64,000 nucleotides of DNA from Alentia gelatinosa. Lineage: Eukaryota > Annelida > Polychaeta > Phyllodocida > Polynoidae. The notes beneath the pieces were generated by a model. It searched no databases and was not told the DNA's origin. It saw only the letters and a program-made list of their open reading frames with translations. A program made the translations under genes and the position numbers. Shown here one piece after another: positions 33,096 to 45,800 of the stretch; within the stretch, counting starts at the first letter, position 1, and each line of letters opens with the position of its first letter. The stretch is taken from contig OX465590.1 of the NCBI GenBank assembly GCA_950022655.1, positions 36,841,218 through 36,905,217 on the forward strand, read 5' to 3'.

Positions 33096-36000
33096 ATCTG
33101 GCTTTGGCCCCTTCCTGTCTCCTATCTCCTGTAAATATGTCTGTGCGTTGGAACATTATATGTTGGGACATACACTTATGCTGGGGTGAAGTCTTTCCTT
33201 GTGATGTCAACCCCCTGTTGGCATTGTTTCCACTCCCATGTCTGTGGCTGGGCTTGTTTGTTCTACATATTTGAACGTCAGTGTAAACATTTGTAGCTTG
33301 ACTAATCATGAATATTAGAAACTGAACTGGATGGCACAATAATTTATAATTTGTACTACTGCCTCAGCCCTGCATGTAGTTCACTCTAAATAGACTGTTG
33401 CCGTTGTTTGAAATCCGCTTCTTGTTTGCTGTTAAAATCCTGAGTGTAAATATTGCTATTTGTCTATCCATCTAACCAGTCGACCATTATCCATTACCCA
33501 TTATTAATCTGTTGTCACTGTCTATGTTATTAGTATAATCATATACATGTATGTAATTGCAAAGTTGAAATTTGATTATATCACCCTAAATCGACATATG
33601 CTGGATATGATCTGGCCGGATTGAAAACCAAATGTCATGTTTGAATCAAGGACCAATAAATGATTTTAAAAAATTGATGAGAAGTGACGCTCTAATGAGA
33701 CAGTTGAGAGTCGGTGGCGCTTGTGGCGCTAGTTAATTAGAGTAAGACCTGTGTGGTGGCGCCACTGAGTTTATAGTTTGATACAGGCGGCTTTATCTTA
33801 ACAATATATCAACATCTTCTACGGTATATCTCTACCTCTGGGGGTGCAGAGTGGCCACATTAGGAAATACATTTTCATCTTTATACTAAACAAGCAAGCA
33901 TGCATCATGCGATGGAGAGCACCTATGAATTATTTCTTCCTTTCAGGGAATTTGATCTGAAATCTTAACACACTCTTGCATAATATTCATATCTGTATAT
34001 TGGGAACTATTCGTTGCTCTCACTTGGTGTTACCTGTCTCATTGTTCATTGGAGAAGGGAACCAGTCTGATGAGAGCCTAGGCTGTGCTGAAGTCAGGGC
34101 ATCCTCTGCATGCTTATGCCGAGGACACACCAAGTGAGTAACGGCAGCGATCTCCAGAATCGCCAACAGAAATTGGCGAGAATATGCGATATTTTTTTAT
34201 ATTGATGTCTCCCACCATTAATGTAGCATCTCAGAAGCAATAATCTGGTGAAATATGAAATAGCTCACATACAGGCCATTTTGTGTTGGCGATTCCTGAA
34301 ATTGCTGGGTTTCTCGCTTGGTGTGTCTCCAGCATAAGGGTGGCTATATAAGCCTAGAGACTCAGCCTGGTGATCCACTCAAGCATAGCCTGGAAGCCTG
34401 CCCTATATCTCCAAATAACAGGTCAGGTAACGCCCACCAATTTCCTGGTGCATCATTGGTAAAAGTGTTCAGCTGGTACTATGCTGTTTCTCCGGTCATC
34501 CGCTAGGGGGCTCAGCGGAATCTGCCAGGTTTTTGTGGGGTTTTTAATAGCAAGCATTTCCATGATATTTCTGTAACATAACCTGAAAGTTGTTGTCATT
34601 CTGAGTTATGTTCATGCCATTGGATAGAGTTATTACTTTCATTTTCTAATTGATTATCTTTTATCTTTTGAAAGGTTGCCATTACTTTATTCTTTATCAT
34701 CCTTTATTATGAACAAGTAGAATTAATGTATTTGGGGAATCTCATGAGGGAGAAAGGTTGTGCTGGTTCCATTGCAAATCAGCAGGGGATTAGCGAAAGT
34801 CACACGTTGCTCTCGCTGGGCTTTACCTGTCCCATTATGCATTGGGGCAGGGAACGAGTCTCACTCTAGATTGGCCGCCACCTCTGTCTACACTACGTTC
34901 CAACTAAGAGGTTGGTAACGTTAACCCATGGGCATGTCCATGGATTCTCACTCTCAGACCAAACCACTTTGTCCTAAATAGGTTCTGGGATCCTAAATAC
35001 TTGCAAAGAAATCTCCATATATTAATAAATTGATAAAGAACCCTATCTCTGTGGCCATTTTTATTAAAAATACACATTAAAAGAAGATGAGAACATGGAA
35101 AAGTGACTTCCAGGGTAAGCATGTGGGTCATGACAGGGTCAAGGGGGCATGGCCAGAGAGTGGTCGGACCACAGAGTAATAATAGATACACAGAGTAAAA
35201 ATAGATACCAAACCCTAAAGTCCTAACTCCCAACCTAAAAATAGCTAAAGTGACATTCCTTTACCCACTGCAATAGCATGAGATACCCACTACCACGCCA
35301 GGTCAAGGCCCCTGTCAATTTAACGTGACCAGAGCTTACTAGTAGCTCAGGTGGCCAGTGTAGTCTCACTCAAGCAGAGAATTAGAATTCCTGGAAGGCC
35401 CACTCGCCGTGCAGCGCTGTTAACTAGTGGCGCGCATGGACTGGTTCCTACTGGGGAGCAAAACATCCGGACCACGCTTCTAATATGTCCGACTACATCT
35501 GTTAATAATGTACCCTGGTACCCGGGGTATCCGCTGGGGGTCCTGGCGGCCAATATTTTCATCTGTCGGATGTCCACTTCCCCTTTATCTTGAAAACAAG
35601 TTCCGCTCGTAGGCACAACGTTGAATAGACTGGTTCCCTGCCCATATGAATAAGTCTAACTAGGCCAGGGCCCTGTTTTTTAGTCATGACTCTTTCCTAT
35701 AGTGACTAGTTAGTGACCGTTTGGAGACCTTTGGGTTCCAGAGATGCGACGTCATAACATGTGCGACCACTTTCAGGGGTAAAGTGTCGTGGTGACGGTT
35801 TTGGGTTCCAGAGTTGTGACCATTTAGCCCAAATGGTGGCATATTTCATTTTATACACTTCCACTTTATCAAATGAAACAATATTTACTGCGATGAATTA
35901 TCTATATCTGTTATATCTAATTCCCAAATTTCACAATTTTCTGTTGAGTAATATACATGTGAGACATGCTTTTGTTTTTGAATGGGCCTTGGACCAACAG

Positions 36001-36160
36001 TGATCATAACAGCTGAATAGTGACCGGGTCTGAGGAACACTTTTTGGTCATGATCACTGGTTTGGTCGCCCAACTGGTCACTCTTTTGTGACTACTACAA
36101 ATAAAGACATCGCTGTCTGAAAAACAGGCCCCAGGCTTCCAGGCTAAACGTTGAACGGCC
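33096..36160. other. Repeat-rich region without a supported gene
   Basis: A TIR-like pair built on GTTGCTCTCACTTGGTG (about 34,013) and CTCGCTTGGTGTGTC (about 34,313) encloses about 300 bp. A related GTTGCTCTCGCTGGGCTTTA occurs near 34,808 and, inverted, near 63,937. No exon with a domain was found. Confidence 0.35.
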
Positions 36161-36450
36161 GTGAGTGGGCTTTCCAGGGGTTCTGGTTCTTTGAACTCCA
36201 GCATTGCAGCTAGGAGAGTGTACACACAGCCGGGATTACCGACTATAACAAGCAGTAACAGCAGTGTAGTGACCACAGCAAAGAAACAGGGTATGAAATA
36301 CAATATATGTTCTATATCATGTATATCTGTGTACCTGTGTCTGTGTATCTGTATTTACACAGGAGAACTTATAGATTGATAAGGCCAGGTGAGAGAAAGG
36401 TGACAGAGCAGTGAACCATGACCTGTAGGCTGAGGTGTGTTACTTGTCCT

Positions 36451-36690
36451 GTAAAGGTTATTTTAAACATGGTTTGCCAGGAGAGGGGGTGGGAAGGGGG
36501 AGGGATTTATGTAAAGGTTATTTTAAACATGGTTTGCCAGGAGAGGGGGTGGGAAGGGGGAGGGATTTATGTAAAGGTTATTTTAAACATGGTTTGCCAG
36601 GAGAGGGGGTGGGAAGGGGGAGGGATTTATGTAAAGGTTATTTTAAACATGGTTTGCCAGGAGAGGGGGTGGGAAGGGGGAGGGATTTAT
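36451..36690. repeat. Four identical 60-bp tandem units
   Basis: Each unit starts GTAAAGGTTATTTTAAACAT and ends GGGAGGGATTTAT; the four copies are identical. The unit length is a multiple of three, which opens spurious frames. Copy 1 of the surrounding block (about 22,735-22,790) has only one diverged unit, so the expansion is local and recent, or it is an assembly artefact. Confidence 0.95.
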
Positions 36691-37120
36691 GGACTCTGTA
36701 TAGCATGTTTCTCCTATCTATCTATATGTGTATCTGCGCATCGTTGTCTAATCTCTCTGTATCAGTGTTGTATCTGTGTTTATGTAAATGTCAGTGTGTG
36801 ACTGTATGTATATATCTATACGTCTCTTTTATCATCTATCGTATACAAAGACCTCATTGAAAATGTATGGGGACTCAGTAAACCACGACTCATTATATAT
36901 AATCTATAAGATACCACAACTGTGGTATACGGATTCAAACCTGTGGTACACGGTATATGGGAAAATAGTCCCTGAGCAAAGAAATAGTCCATATTGCTAT
37001 ACCCTATGATATGGAAATTACTGGGTTAGATATACTCGAGAAGATGTATAATAAATACAACAAACCATGGTTCTGTGGACAGGCAGCTCTGTTAACCACT
37101 CGAGGTTGACGCCGTAATAT

Positions 37121-37272
37121 TAGGAAATGTCCTTACTGTGGACGAAACGGTTCCTGTTCAAGGTCAGTCGTGGATATCATACTGCCTGACGCCATAGGCG
37201 TCAGGCAGTATGAAATCGACGACTGACCGAGAACGAGAACGAGAATCATTTCGTCTACAGTCAGGACGTTTG
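37121..37272. repeat. Long hairpin with a perfect 16-bp core
   Basis: CATACTGCCTGACGCC (37,178-37,193) and its exact complement (37,197-37,212) are separated by ATA. Outer arms continue imperfectly for about 55 bp each side (GGACGAAACGG.. with ..TCATTTCGTC). Confidence 0.85.
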
Positions 37273-37646
37273 CTTATTATTATATATACCTTAAATCGAT
37301 GAAAAACGACATTTTAATGACTTATTATGTCACTCTCACAGCGGGCACGAACATTATTATTACTGCACCCCTAGCAGCGGGCAGTATTTCATAGACATTC
37401 GGACACAGGTATATAATAATACACTCGCTAGCGCTCATGCATTACATGGTATATATACCATGGCCCACCTGCAGCTTGCACGGTGCCACCATTCCTCTTA
37501 GTCTCGCCCCGATATAACCCTCACTGCGTCAACTGTGGTGTGGGGACGTCGTGAGCAGTGTGTGCCAGGTGCACTGACCACCCTACACACAGGTCACCCT
37601 GTCACTGTATGAGAGGATAGTGCTAATTTGCAGTGGCAAGGAGAAC

Positions 37647-38391
37647 CTGGGACCTGTCTCAATATTAGTGCCAGTAAAAGCGAGAGGAAGGCCTCAACAG
37701 TGGCAGTAATAGTGGCACCAACAGCGAAGATCAGAGAATCTCGTTTCAAAAGTGGTCTCGCTGTTGAGGCACCCCTTCCATTCGTTATGCCAGCATAGTG
37801 AACGGAATATTTAAGAAATCGATATTTAATGAATAATAACTCCAAATTATTCCTCGTGTTCTTCCCCACATTTCAGTTTGTATTTGACGTTTCTATGTGC
37901 ATTTTTGGCTAAGTTACAGAGCCCAAACTGTAGGTATCGCTATTGAGACATGTAAGTAATAGCCTAGGATCGAGCAGTACAGTAGGAAGCTGACTGAGTA
38001 TTGCAGTTACTGCAGTTCTTGGTTCAGATAGTATAGTGGCTTTCTCAATGCAGTTGACCACTAGAGAACCATGAAAATCGAGATGTGGGTTAAAGATACA
38101 TATAACATTGTTCAGAGCATGTTTTTCTGTACTTAGATATGTTACAATATGTTTTAAGATGGTTATTTTGTTCAATGTGAGAGGGTAGACCGTCTCGTGA
38201 ACAGTGGCAGTAACAGTGGCAGTAACAGTGAGAGGTAATCAACTATTGAAAAGGTTACTATCACTCTTGGTGCCGCTCATTTCCCAAGTGCTGCTCGCTG
38301 TTCCGTTTACCCACTATAGAAACGTATACTGCCACTGTGGTGCCACTGAGACCAACAGCGAAAGGATTTTCTACTATTGAAACAGGTCCCA
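37647..38391. mobile_element. Composite TIR element
   Basis: Left end GGGACCTGTCTCAATATTAG, right end CTATTGAAACAGGTCCC. Internal GTGGCAGTAACAGTGGCAGT words repeat. A 180-bp interior part (about 37,970-38,150) recurs inverted at about 46,860-47,040. Confidence 0.55.
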
Positions 38392-38546
38392 GCACAACCT
38401 CTCGCTAGACGGTTGGTATATGCCGCCATGCTTTCTAGTGGATACCAGAGAGTGGATACCTGGGTAACCAACTTATCTAGACTGAAGAACATCCCGTTGT
38501 CGCCAGGGCCATGGCACACAGGCTCTTAAATCCCTATGGTTTGTAA

Positions 38547-38708
38547 ATGGCTGTTACCCATCGCATTTTCAAACCGAGTGCCCGCAACAGCGAGCGGCAC
38601 TTTGAATCAAAGCGGCAGCAAAACCGCTACCAATACCCAATAGCGAGCGGCACCTCCACCTCGACAGCGACGCTTCAAGTGCCATTGTTAGCTCTCGCTT
38701 TGACGGTG
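38547..38708. repeat. Inverted partial copy of the 5.6-kb MITE
   Basis: Reverse complement of about 5,693-5,850, including ACCGCTACCAATACCCAATA and CCACCTCGACAGCGACGCTT. The terminal repeats are lost or diverged. Confidence 0.7.
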
Positions 38709-38960
38709 AGTACCTGCCTACCTGTCAGTGGCCTACCTCTCAGTGGCCTACCTGTCAGTGGCCTACCTGTCAGTGGCTTGCCAATTAGTTGTTAGCCTGT
38801 CAATGACCTGCCTGTCAGTGATTTTCCTGTCGGTGGCATGCCTGCTAGTGGCTTGTCTGTCAGTGGCTTGCCTGTCAATGACCTACCTATCAATGGCTTT
38901 CCTGTCAGTAGCCAGCCTATGCGAAGCCTAGCGGCCATTAGTTTGCTTGTCAGTTGTTTG
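38706..38960. repeat. Tandem repeat, period 15 bp
   Basis: About 15 degenerate copies of CTGTCAGTGGCCTAC, best conserved at 38,720-38,780. The multiple-of-three period opens a repetitive L-S-V-A-Y frame that I do not regard as a gene. Confidence 0.85.
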
Positions 38961-39499
38961 GCCTCAATAACATATATACGTCTATACTCCGAAAGTTACA
39001 GGTAAATGATAAATGTTATAATGAAAAATAAAAAATATAGTAAATGAAATAGGAGTGAATATATGTGCAATACATAGTCTAGCACTGGTGACGATACTAA
39101 TGAACAAATTGGGAGTGGCACAGGACAGGTATTCCTGTACTTTATGTAAATCTATAAATCATATAGATATTTCGGATCTAGATGTATCTCTAAAGGTTAT
39201 CAATTTATCCTGAGGTCTAACTTGAAATGTATCTGATAAACTCGGCTTAAACCGAGAGGGGCTATTTACTAAATGAAAAAAGATTGAGTGCCATGGCTGA
39301 CCCTAGACAATTTACCTATGTCGAGGAAGGAATGGTTTCAAGGAGAGGACCAAAAATATGAGCCCAATACACACGTTACTATCTCTTTCCAGGGGTTTTG
39401 TCATAAAACCAAACATTAATATATTGTTTTTGTTTGTCAATGTGTTATCATTGTGATGTCTTTTTTGTTGTTTTTTTATTCATGAGATGTTTATGTGTC

Positions 39500-39570
<71 letters not shown>

Positions 39571-39815
39571 CATATCTACTTGGAAGAATGGCGACGTATT
39601 TTGACGAATGGATTTGTTGTTAACCATTTTATTAAAATATCAGATATAATCTTTCAGTTAAATCTACAGTGTCATTGAAAGTTATTTTTTCCATGAACTT
39701 TCTGGAAAACAAACTTTTCAAAGAAAAGATAATGTAAAGAAGTATAATTCTAGGGATTTGATTATAAAAGTCATCATAATTGTCATGAATTATTATTTCA
39801 GAAACCAATTCCCAA
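38961..39815. other. Region upstream of the ODC-like gene, with a TA microsatellite
   Basis: (TA)n fills 39,501-39,567. The 5' exon or promoter of the ODC-like gene should lie here or further left, but no TATA/initiator pair stands out. Confidence 0.4.
39501..39567. repeat. (TA)n microsatellite
   Basis: About 33 uninterrupted TA dinucleotides, some 250 bp upstream of the first recognised exon of the ODC-like gene. Its length is probably polymorphic. Confidence 0.95.
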
Positions 39816-39864
39816 ATGCAGAGAAACGTTTTTACTTGGCCTCCGGCCAATGCTTTCAAGGAAG
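39816..39864 (+). CDS. ODC-like gene, exon 1 (coding part)
   Basis: ATG at 39,816, donor GTAAGA. An acceptor-like TTATTTCAG precedes it at 39,801 and the frame is open from there, so this may be an internal exon with more coding sequence upstream. I take the ATG as the minimal start. Confidence 0.6.
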
Positions 39865-42800
39865 GTAAGATATTTATACTACCTTTCTAAGTCAATTACA
39901 ACATCAAATTCAGCTTGTCGAGTCAGTTTATATTCATTTATTATATACCAAGTTCAAGTCTTTACACACCGATCGTGGGTAGTAATACTTTTTCCTATGA
40001 GGTAGTGATGCTTTTCCCTTTGAGAAGAACATAATCATAAAAATTTCCCCTAAGGTAAAGACTGTATTTGACGATATTTAAGATGTAATCCCTCACTATG
40101 ATTACCCTCCACCCTACTCATCTTGTATCATATAAACAGTGCATTGGTTAGGTCCTGATATGATAAATTGCTCATGTTAGTAGCTTTGACCTGTAACCTG
40201 CTACAGTTGGCTGCTGATGCTCTCTTATGATTTCTTTTTTAATATTGCTTATTTCGCCATTTTAAGTTCTGGTAATACAAAAACAGGCTGAATGTGCTCA
40301 AAAATGTGCATCTGCTAGATTTGTTTTTATAAAAAAGTGATTTCTAGAAATGTTTATCTATTAGATCAGAGAAAGGCGTACTAGAAGTGCGAACAAAGGA
40401 AGGTTTAAGAAATGATGAAACATTGTTAATAGCCGTATTGAATTATGTACTGTATAGCGTCCCATTGAATCAAACATAACTAAGTTTAAATGCTATCAAT
40501 CGGTAGTCAGAAGCAAATGTAGATGTATAATCCCTGCTAAGAATATATGCAACAGCAGTTGAAGATCTTTCGTAATAGGTCTGTATCACTAATTTTAAAA
40601 AAACAACTGTACTTGTATGTCAAAAACACTTGGTAAAATTGTCAATTAGACAGTCAAGCATATAGATTGGTGTAATCTAACTTACCATGCTATTGTAGGG
40701 GACCTGTGGCAAGTCTACTTGGTCACAGGCACGTCTACTAAGCCTCTCCAAGTCTAGCTGCGGCTGAGTGCGCCAGGTAGCTGCCTGGTGGGTCCTTAGG
40801 GGCCTACTAATAGCTATCTATGAGGTCATAGGCTGCTTGCTATAATTGACACAGTGTTGGAACCAGTCTAAACAGGTATCTGGCCACTTGGCTTGTACCT
40901 AGAATATGTACTTGTTCTGCATGGGTAAGGAAGGTTCCAGCAAAACCACTAGTCAGCTGGGTACCAGACTTACATGGGCCTACTGCTGAAGACCCAGCAG
41001 AAGTCTGCTCATCCCCAGTGAGGCTCCACAGGTGTATATAAGGCCTGTTGAAGCCCAGCTGGGCACATTGGGGTTGAGGGACTGCTACCTGTAGTTCCTC
41101 ACCAGAGCTCTGTCTCTGCTCCCTGCCTGTGTGGGCCTTTAGGTTCCCTATGGGCTTGGTTCAGAGAGTCCCGGATGACGGAAGGAGGGGTTAACCCTTC
41201 GGACGGGTTCCGGACGGATTCCTGAAAGATGGAAGGAGTCTCGGAGGACGGAAGAAGGGGACTCGTGTACCCTTCGGACGAACTCCGAGGTTCCGGACAG
41301 ATTCCAGGATGACGGAAGGAATCCCGGAGGACGGAAGAAGGGCCCCTTCGGACGGACTCCGGGATTTTGGGTATCAGTAGGGCCTAGTCACCCCTATCTG
41401 ATCCCGGGCAGAGCAATGGAGGTGCTGGGTGGCTGTGGTAAAACACAGCTGCGGGTTCGTGGGTGGGACCAGCACTGGAATGGCATTATGGACCAAAACT
41501 GTGGTGGTGCTTAGGATAAGCTTCGGCCGGTCCCGACACCCAGCCACTACACTATCATTACACCTTACTCTTTTGTTTAAGATTCTATCGTGAGACCAGA
41601 GGATATTGGCATAGATCTCACTGAAAATGACTGTGGAAGTGAAGTGATAAATATGATTCAGGAGGCACAGGTAAGAAAGTAACTGTGAGGTAATTTCACT
41701 TATGATCCATAAATATAAAGCTGATCATAACAAATGCATAAACATTCGAATATAGAATCTTTAATAGAACAATTACTTGCAATAAGATTGTATCTAGAGA
41801 GAAGGAAAAAAGTACAATCAATTAGTGTAGGAAATAGGACAATTTATGTCATCTTTTCACAGAGTGGTTTTGCAATTAAACGAGCTTTGTGAACTTGGGT
41901 TCGTGGTATTCTAGGGGAGGATATTCTTAATTTGGGTTACAAGGACATTATGCTAGGGAAATATGATAAGACAATCAATCATGGTAATACAGTGATGAAC
42001 GATATTATATTGCAAGCTAAAATGTCTATACATAGGCAAAGGTTATTTCATCATAATGATCTTGAAGTATTGATGTTTATATAATTATTGTAAACGCAAT
42101 GGAATTGGAGAAATAAGTTGCTTTTTATGTGATATTGTAATACCACCTACAAATGTACCTATGCATGTACAACAAACTCGATCTCGGTGGATATTTATCG
42201 AGTGAGGAGAAAATGTAATTGTATATGATAATGTTATACCTGGTCATTGTCGTTCATTTCATCATATTTGCTAGTTAAGATGGTCTTTCATACCCAGTTG
42301 GTTAGGAGGGGAAATGCCAATTTGTAGATTGTAATTCTAGTTAAAATACTATGAGCTGGATTGTATAGAAAACAGGCAAACATTGCCTTATGCCTTCCAG
42401 GGAAGATAAACTGATATAAAAAAGATATAAGGTTGTACAAATCTTGGCAAAAATACATAGGTTCAAAGGTTCATTATGGCTGACGAGTTCGCCACAATGG
42501 TTCAGGGAACTAAACTTGATTTCTAACATCATTCAAGTTGTGAATGGTTCAAGAATAGATTGTATGTAATATTGTGTGGGATGAGCCCTTGAAGGGACAC
42601 TTTTACTTGGAACAGATGTGTATCCCCCTGTAAGATTCTAATTGGGATTCACACATAAGGACAAAGTGATTACTCACAAGAATTCAATAATTATGCTCTA
42701 AATATCTTTATTTGAGTGCATGTAAGAATGCCCTGTATTTGGGTAAATTGTAGGTCTTTTCGTATTGAATAAATAACAGTATATCCATTGATATATGTTC

Positions 42801-45800
42801 TAGGTCTGATACTTTAAAAAACATTAATATAAATGTCTGTATCTGACCTTATCAAATATCCTCAGAAATCAGGAGAAGATGAACCATTCTGCATACTTGA
42901 TATGGACACTGTGATTCGACAATTCCAACTGTGGAAAAGGACATTTCCTGATGTCAGGCCATTCTTTGGTAGGTAGTGTAACCTGTACATCCATTGGAGT
43001 TGCTGTTTACAAGTCAAAAAGTGTTGCTTAGTGAAGAAAAGTAATATATTAGATTTCTAATGGAATTTTCATGGTTATTACGGCGTGCTTTCGGGCACTA
43101 TACATTTCCTGAAGGTTAAGTGGTCACATAGGCTTCCAGCGTACTGCAAAAGAATAATCCCTTCACTATCTGTGTGCCATTCACTGTGATATGGTGAATG
43201 AAGCAGAGGGCCAATGTCTCAGGGTCTCAGAGGTATGCCCAGCTGACCATGACCAATCACTCAAGACCAAGATACCTCATTGACCTACTGGTGCTTGATA
43301 TGTTAAGATCCTAGTCAGTTGCAGAAATGGCAAGTTAACTGGGTGCAAGTGGGTTATAGAAAACTACCTATAAATTGAATGTAACCCAAACCTATAAATT
43401 GTTTTTCATTTAAAATTGCATACTCATTCATCAATGGTGAACATTCTATTTGCTCCTCGTTTTTCTTGATATGCGATCAGTAGATTAAGATAGAGGGGAA
43501 ATGCTGGGGAAACAATATTAGATAAGTTGTCTATGCTCAGGAGATGTTACATAGTGTCTCGGGTAGTGTGGCCAGTTGACCATGACCAATCACTACAAAC
43601 TAGCCCAGTGACCGACTGGCGCGTGACATATTCAAACCCTCGAAAGGCAATTATAGAAGTAACTGGCTACCAACTGGGTTACGGCAAATGACCCACAAGC
43701 CCGATAAACCCATACCATTTGGTTGTTATTAGAGCGTGCTTGCATGCGCTATATATCACCTTTAGGTTACAGTGGTCCCATATAGACTTTCAGGGTACTG
43801 CATACAAACTATCCCTTCACCATCTGTGTGCTATTCACTGTGATAATGAGAACAGAGCAGGGAGCCAGTGTTACAGTTTCTTAGAGGCATGCCCATCTGA
43901 CCATGACCATGACCAAATACTGTAAGACCCACTGGTGCTTGAAGTGTTTGGATCCTAGATAGGCATTTGCAGAAATGGCAAGTTGACTGGGTGCAAGTGG
44001 GTTACAGAAAACTATCCATAGGCTGAATTTTACTCAGACCTTTTAATTGTTATTCATGTATAATTGCACGCTCATTCATCAATGATGAACATACTATTTG
44101 TTCCTATTTCTTTGTATAACTTCACACTCATTCATCAATGAGAAGCATACCATTTGTTCCTAGTTGATATATGATAGGTTTATATGGTATATATGGTTTA
44201 AACAAGGGGGCTTCGCATAGGCAGGGATTCCTTACTCCGCCGGGGAGGCTGCCTACCTATTGTGCTCTACCTCTCCACAAAGAGAGAGAACTGCAGGAAA
44301 TTCTTTTTACCATTTATATGGTATATATGTTATAATATGATTGGTTTATATGTTATGATATGATGTCAAATTTGGATCCTTTCAGCTGTCAAGGCATACG
44401 ATGATCCTGTTGTCATCAAGCTCCTCGCACAACTTGGAGCAGGATTTGATTGTGCTAGCAAGGTCTATATGATAAATATAATAATAATATTGATAATATT
44501 AATGATAGGTACTGATTGACAACAGTTAGGACTATCATTCTGATAGGTTTTCATGTTTTGGGGGATTATATCCCTATATATGTCTTATGCAATGTCATCA
44601 AATCTATCCATCTTGCATTTCATCTTGCTCACAATTAATGAATTATTATTCATAAATCATTATATGAACTTTCCCATATTGTCTGAATTTGCTATGAGAC
44701 TATAAGAGCAAGATAGAAACCATCAATAAAGTATCTGTAAACTTGTTATAAAATTCATTTTGGCAAAATTAGTCATTTGATTGAATAATATTATTTTTTG
44801 CTCATGATCATCTTAATTTCATCAATAGCATGAAATAGAATTAGTCCAGAGACTTGGAGTTGAGGCAGATGACATTGTCTTCGCAAATCCGATCAAAATC
44901 CCATCGCACCTCACCTACGCGGCTGAGAAGGGAGTATCTCTCATGTCAGTTGATACGCTTGATGAACTGTACAAAATCAAAAGGCTGCATCCACAGGCAA
45001 GGTATGTATCTTCAGGATTTAAATTACATTGTATTAGATTTCAAACAGAACACAGTTAAAAAATAAAGTTAAGGTGGACATAATAGTACAACCACTGAAA
45101 TAGTCAAGGTGGTATATTGTAGCATTTATTACAGAACTGACGTTTCGACGACTACATAGTCTTTATCAAGATTCTCTTGATCATCACCTGATAAAGCTAA
45201 TTGAATATTAACGAAACGTAATGACAGAAATTGATACACCTGATTCACCACCACATGTGCCACTTGGTTCCAATAATAACCAACTTCAGATAAATCTACT
45301 GTGTCTGTTTTTTTGTGATTTTCAAACATCTGAATAATCTTAAAATAAACGGTTTTAGTGAATTCTGTACTTTGTGTTGGAGGCATGACTGATACTTGTT
45401 CTTGGTGAAACGATGCCTCGAGGTATTACACGGCTGTGGCTGGTAATGTCTCTCTGCAGGATGTGCTCCATGAAGCCAATTTCTCACCCGGAAGTTGACC
45501 CAATCATATCTAACTTCTTTTTTTTTTTTATGATTAATAATTATTCTGGAGATTCTGTAGGCTCAAAAAGTGCCTATTTCCACAGTGCTCCAGGCTGGAA
45601 ATTTACATGCACTACTCTTTACCCACACCCATAACAGAGATGAGTGTAGGATTAACAAGATAACAAAAAGGCATAGAGTTTACTACATTCATGTACAACG
45701 TGAAACGGTTGTGTCACCGAGGCACGGCAAAATCTGAACATAGTCACTAATTAACGTAACGATTGCTTCAATTTGTTTAGTAAGTGTAACTACACATGTA

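Larger units (their letters stand above)
36165..37620 (+). repeat. Dispersed repeat block, copy 2
   Basis: Diverged copy of 22,430-23,270 on the same strand, expanded by a 60-bp tandem repeat (36,451-36,690) and by a hairpin insertion (37,121-37,272). Confidence 0.4.

Noticed and set aside
36418..36860. Two long overlapping frames through the 60-bp units
   Set aside because: The unit length is a multiple of three, so frames stay open by repetition; there is no start context or protein family.
37141..37160. Hammerhead ribozyme from the word GGACGAAACGG
   Set aside because: No CTGANGA box at the right distance; the word belongs to the hairpin arm.
38728..38931. Repetitive L-S-V-A-Y/L-S-V-A-C reading frame
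   Set aside because: It is a by-product of a 15-bp tandem repeat; it has no domain and other frames are equally open.
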